Source: an uncultured Clostridia bacterium
GTDB taxonomy: Bacteria > Bacillota > Clostridia > Christensenellales > CAG-917
Length of the DNA stretch: 8,025 bases
NCBI GenBank assembly: GCA_947589635.1
Contig: CANQCC010000071.1
Coordinates: 1-8,025 of the forward strand
Direction of reading: 5' to 3'
Positions 5,135-8,025 of the stretch are shown in pieces. The notes under the pieces were generated by a model. That model saw only the letters and a list, made by a program, of their open reading frames with translations, had not been told where the DNA came from and searched no databases. The position numbers were made by a program, and so were the translations under genes. Position 1 is the stretch's first letter. Each line of letters starts with the position of its first letter.

Positions 5135-6106
5135 TTGAAATTCGGGGAGCTTAAATCGCATCTGAACGAGGCGCTTGCGGGCAATGGATTTGCCCCCGCT
5201 TATCTCGTACACGGAAACGAAGACTACCTTGTCGGCGAGGCGGCAAAAATGTTTTCAAAGGTCGTCGACGGCGAGTTTGCAAACTTCAACTACACCGTGA
5301 CGCACGACGCGGAAGAGGCTGTCGACACGCTGTACACCTTCCCCGTTTTCGACGTCATCCGCGTTTGCGTGCTCGACCTGTCCGAGGGCGCGGACGAGGC
5401 GGCGAAACAGCGCGTCAAGGCCTATCTCTCCTCCCCCGCGCAGGAGTCCGTGCTTGTGCTTATCGCGGACGACCCCGTGATAAGAGAGGTCAAGACGCCT
5501 TCCTGCGAAGACGTGACCTGCTCCGCGCTGTCGCGCGAGGAAACGGAGGAATACGTCAGATCCCTCTTCAAAGAGGAGCCCGCCGTGGACGTCGCGCCTG
5601 ACGCCGTGGATGAGCTTATTGTGCGCACCGGCTCCTCGCTTGCCCGCATAGTCAGCGAAGTGAAAAAACTCAAGGCGTATTCGCCGAGCGGGATAAAAAA
5701 GCGCGACGTTGAAGATATGGTCGCCCCCGACATGGACTATCAGGTCTATCTGCTTGCGGAGGCGGTCAGCAAGCGCGACGGGAAGGCCGCGCTTACGCAA
5801 CTTGACGTCATGCTCAACGACGGAGTGACGCCGCGCACGATAATGAACGCGCTGTACGACCGCTTCAGAAGGCTGTTGCACGTGTCTCTCAACAAAAACC
5901 GCTCCAACGAGGAGCTCGCGCGCCTGTTCGGCTTCAAAAAACCCGGCGCGATATACTTTTTGAGGCAAAATGCGGAAAATTATTCGCAAGTGCGTCTTAA
6001 AAACATAGTCGACTATCTGCACGGGCTGTTGTACGCGTCGGTGACGGGCGCCCGCTCGGAGCAGAGCGCAATGTACGAGGCGATGCTCGACATACTCAAT
6101 ATGTGA
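5135..6106 (+). CDS. holA: DNA polymerase III subunit delta
   Basis: Delta subunit of the clamp-loader complex that opens the beta sliding clamp and loads it on primed DNA. The 323 residues compare with 343 in E. coli HolA. The N-terminal AYLVHGNEDYLVGEAAKMF (about 22-40) matches the family signature around the degenerate Walker A region. A middle segment follows with SREETEEYVRSLF and the helical SSLARIVSEVKKLKAYS, and the C-terminal collar-like domain ends SEQSAMYEAMLDILNM. Translation is taken from TTG at 5135, because AAGGAG lies 5 nt upstream and no in-frame ATG is placed better. It is first in an operon with a membrane protein gene (14 nt downstream) and cdaA. I see no functional link between clamp loading and the two membrane genes beyond co-transcription. 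Confidence 0.9.
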   Translation: MKFGELKSHLNEALAGNGFAPAYLVHGNEDYLVGEAAKMFSKVVDGEFANFNYTVTHDAEEAVDTLYTFPVFDVIRVCVLDLSEGADEAAKQRVKAYLSSPAQESVLVLIADDPVIREVKTPSCEDVTCSALSREETEEYVRSLFKEEPAVDVAPDAVDELIVRTGSSLARIVSEVKKLKAYSPSGIKKRDVEDMVAPDMDYQVYLLAEAVSKRDGKAALTQLDVMLNDGVTPRTIMNALYDRFRRLLHVSLNKNRSNEELARLFGFKKPGAIYFLRQNAENYSQVRLKNIVDYLHGLLYASVTGARSEQSAMYEAMLDILNM

Positions 6107-6120
6107 TCAAGGAGGTCTGA

Positions 6121-6999
6121 ATGGTTCCCAACAAGCTGGATAAAAAATACAGGATCCCCATTATTTTAGGGCTGTTGTTTGCGACTTACGTATGCAACTT
6201 CTATTCGATATATGCGACCGCGCTCGACATGAAGGCGGGCGTTTTCGCCCCCGACCTCGGGCCTCTCGCCACGCTTGTGGGAGTGCTTGACATAATATTT
6301 TCGTACGGCGTCGTGCCCACGCTGATGTGCGCTCTGTACGCGTTTATAGTGTGGCAATTCGGCGCATATCGCTTTGTCAGGTGCATATCCCGCTCGGACT
6401 TTTGCTTCTTTACAATGTTGCATATCGCCGCAAGCAGGCTGCTTATGGGCATAATAAACGCGTTTGGGATAATAAATCCCGACCTTATATACTTTACCAC
6501 GCCGATGCTCAACTGCCTTCTCAACGGCGGAGCGCTGATGTTTATGTTCTTCTTCACGTTCGAGCGCGTGTACCGCTTCAATCCCGCCGAAAAGTTCAAC
6601 GCCTTCAAGGTGTGGGGGCTTTGGCTGATGATAGGCGCTGCCCTCGATACCGTAGTCGTAGACGTGACGATGTTGATCTTGAGAAACTACCCCGATTTGC
6701 TTGACGAGCTGCTCGGCATCCCCTACGGCGCAAACATAACGGCGCTCACGGCGGGCTGCATAACAGGAATCGTAGTGTATTTCGCCCTGCTTGCCACCAT
6801 GATTGGGCTTGGGTTTGCGCTTAAAAGTAAGGCGCGCCTGTTCACCAACCCCGAAACGAGAGGCGCCTATTACGACGCGCACCCAAACAACCCCTACTCC
6901 TACCGCTCGGACGCGCAAGACGTCTTCTCGGACGTCCCGGGAGAGGAAAACAATTCGAACAGTGACGACGACAAAGTGTTTGAGGAATTCGACATCTGA
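6121..6999 (+). CDS. Polytopic membrane protein of unknown function with acidic C-terminal tail
   Basis: I do not recognise the family. The 292-residue protein has about six hydrophobic segments: roughly 11-31, 46-80 (one long or two short), 94-117, 124-148, 164-187 and 206-234. Residues 235-292 form a hydrophilic tail, first Asn/Tyr-rich (AHPNNPYSYRSD) and then strongly acidic (NSDDDKVFEEFDI). No catalytic motif is evident. Segments such as FGIINPDLIYFTTPMLNCLLNGG hint at an integral membrane transporter- or sensor-like fold, but nothing decisive. Start: AGGAGGT 5 nt before the ATG, and the gene begins 14 nt after holA. It is followed after 20 nt by cdaA, so it is probably co-translated with a membrane-bound c-di-AMP synthase. 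A role as partner or regulator of CdaA is inference only. Confidence 0.8.
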   Translation: MVPNKLDKKYRIPIILGLLFATYVCNFYSIYATALDMKAGVFAPDLGPLATLVGVLDIIFSYGVVPTLMCALYAFIVWQFGAYRFVRCISRSDFCFFTMLHIAASRLLMGIINAFGIINPDLIYFTTPMLNCLLNGGALMFMFFFTFERVYRFNPAEKFNAFKVWGLWLMIGAALDTVVVDVTMLILRNYPDLLDELLGIPYGANITALTAGCITGIVVYFALLATMIGLGFALKSKARLFTNPETRGAYYDAHPNNPYSYRSDAQDVFSDVPGEENNSNSDDDKVFEEFDI

Positions 7000-7019
7000 A
7001 TCGCGCAAGGAGATAATTT

Positions 7020-7892
7020 ATGGACTTTAACTTTGTGGAATGGGCAAAAAACCTCGACGCCTACGCGGCGATAGACTTCGTACTGCTTGCGGCAGTCTTC
7101 GTCGTGATATTGCTTTTCTTTATCTATAAGCGCAACGTCAAAGTGCTGTGCCTGCTGCTGCTTGGCGTAGTGCTTGAGATCGCAGTGCTTGTGCTGTCGG
7201 AAATTGTGGGCGAAGCAAACGGAAATATGGGCGCGCTTACGCTTGCAAAATATATAATGCGCTACGTCGTCATCTTCGACATCGTGTGCGCCTGCGTCGT
7301 CTATCAGAACGACTTCAAAAACATCTTCCAGAAGGTGTCCAGCCAAAGACAGTTTGAAGTGCATACCAGCGACGACGAGCTGAGAGAAGCCACTGCGGAG
7401 ATCCTCACCGCCTGCCAGGATATGTCCAAACAAGACGTCGGCGCAATAATCATAATCGACTCCGTCGGCGATATCCACGACAACATCCTCGACACGGGCA
7501 CCCGCCTCGGCGCTACCCTCTCCGCCCCACTGCTTGAAAGTATCTTCAACACCAAAGCCCCCTTGCACGACGGCGCAGTCATCGTCCGCGGAAATAAAAT
7601 AATCGCCGCAGGCTGCTTCCTCACCCTCACCCAGCGTAACGTCAATAAGGAAATGGGCACCCGCCACCGCGCCGCCATCGGCGTCACCGAGGAAACCGAC
7701 GTCCTCTCCATCGTCGTCAGCGAGGAAACCGGCATAATCTCCGTCGTCAAACACGGCGAGATCAAACGCTATATGACAATGGATAAGCTGCAGGACGAGG
7801 TTGAAGAGGCCTACGGCATCTCCCCCACCGCCATCGCCATGCGCGAAGCCACTATCCGCAAGAAAAAACGCAAATCCGGCAGATTTTATTGA
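7020..7892 (+). CDS. cdaA: Diadenylate cyclase CdaA (c-di-AMP synthase)
   Basis: Makes cyclic di-AMP from two ATP. In Bacillota this second messenger controls potassium and osmolyte transport and cell-wall homeostasis. The 290-residue protein is somewhat longer than the usual about 270-275. It starts with three membrane segments (about 18-36, 41-61 and 77-96), then a short coiled linker, then the DAC (DisA_N) domain. Catalytic motifs are intact: LHDGAVIV (182-189, Asp184-Gly185-Ala186) and GTRHRAAIG (213-221, Arg215-His216-Arg217), with IVVSEETG (231-238) downstream. The C-terminus ends in a basic RKKKRKSGR tail. The ribosome binding site AAGGAGAT lies 5 nt or so before the ATG. CdaA is usually followed by the regulator cdaR (YbbR repeats) and glmM. 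Neither starts in the remaining 133 nt, and an unidentified membrane protein gene precedes it. Confidence 0.95.
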   Translation: MDFNFVEWAKNLDAYAAIDFVLLAAVFVVILLFFIYKRNVKVLCLLLLGVVLEIAVLVLSEIVGEANGNMGALTLAKYIMRYVVIFDIVCACVVYQNDFKNIFQKVSSQRQFEVHTSDDELREATAEILTACQDMSKQDVGAIIIIDSVGDIHDNILDTGTRLGATLSAPLLESIFNTKAPLHDGAVIVRGNKIIAAGCFLTLTQRNVNKEMGTRHRAAIGVTEETDVLSIVVSEETGIISVVKHGEIKRYMTMDKLQDEVEEAYGISPTAIAMREATIRKKKRKSGRFY

Positions 7893-7937
7893 TTGCTCGG
7901 GGTTTATACCTCATATGCTTATGCGGCGCTCCGCTCC

Positions 7938-7976
7938 GCGCTTTCGCTCGGAACGAAACGCCGATATGTTATTATT
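7938..7976 (+). terminator. Possible terminator of the holA-cdaA operon
   Basis: After cdaA, GCG-TTTCG (7938-7946, one bulged C) pairs with CGAAA-CGC (7954-7961) around a 7-nt loop, and an outer CGGCG/CGCCG (7924-7928, 7959-7963) gives an alternative stem. The following stretch is T/A-rich (ATGTTATTATTT) rather than a clean U-run, so termination here is uncertain. Confidence 0.35.
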
Positions 7977-8004
7977 TATGCGGGGCTCCTCGCCCACACC
8001 TCGG

Positions 8005-8025
8005 CAAAGGGCGTAACACCCTTTG
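8005..8025. repeat. Inverted repeat at the right window edge
   Basis: CAAAGGG (8005-8011) and CCCTTTG (8019-8025) form a perfect 7-bp stem around a 7-nt loop, ending at the last base of the window. The bases before the left arm (CCACACCTCGG) may or may not be mirrored beyond the edge. It may be the operon terminator or part of a longer palindromic repeat. Confidence 0.5.

Noticed and set aside
5255..6022. 255-codon minus-strand frame opposite holA
   Set aside because: Shadow of holA: His/Arg/Val-rich, no motif, and no ribosome binding site noticed.
6900..7754. 284-codon minus-strand frame opposite cdaA
   Set aside because: Antisense to the catalytic DAC domain; composition dominated by Asp, Val, His and Gly from reversed codons.

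Overview
The window looks like chromosomal DNA of a Gram-positive-type bacterium, most likely an uncultured Clostridia/Bacillota lineage of moderate GC content. The basis is a CdaA-type diadenylate cyclase, strong AGGAGG-like ribosome binding sites, sigma-A-like promoters with extended -10 elements, and a uracil permease/upp pair. This placement is inferred from gene content; there is no rRNA or other taxonomic marker. No mobile element, tRNA, rRNA or CRISPR array is visible.

Left part (1-2700, minus strand): a pyrimidine salvage operon. It is transcribed leftward from a promoter at 2667-2695 through a leader of about 190 nt into an NCS2 uracil permease (uraA, 799-2469) and then uracil phosphoribosyltransferase (upp, 75-713). 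UraA imports uracil and Upp converts it with PRPP to UMP. A 13-bp hairpin lies between the two genes. The leader is the most interesting part of the window. It has an intrinsic terminator just before uraA, an alternative antiterminator pairing, a possible anti-antiterminator pairing, and an unannotated 34-codon leader ORF with its own GGAGG site. The ORF's stop codon lies 6 nt before the terminator hairpin. This recalls the translation-coupled, UTP-sensing attenuators of enterobacterial pyrBI and pyrE rather than the PyrR system usual in Bacillota, and no PyrR-binding consensus was recognised.

Middle part (2750-5010, minus strand): a two-gene operon with an ATGA overlap. First comes an FAD-dependent oxidoreductase of the geranylgeranyl-reductase/FixC type (3580-4926), then a radical SAM protein of the PflX (COG1313) type (2750-3583). 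The substrate of neither enzyme is evident. The promoter (4982-5010) overlaps the furthest upstream in-frame ATG and so supports the internal start at 4926.

Right part (5046-7892, plus strand): a divergent operon of holA (DNA polymerase III delta, TTG start), an unrecognised polytopic membrane protein with an acidic tail, and cdaA (c-di-AMP synthase). The genes are 14 and 20 nt apart, each with a good ribosome binding site. No cdaR begins in the remaining 133 nt, which instead carry GC-rich inverted repeats that run to the window edge.
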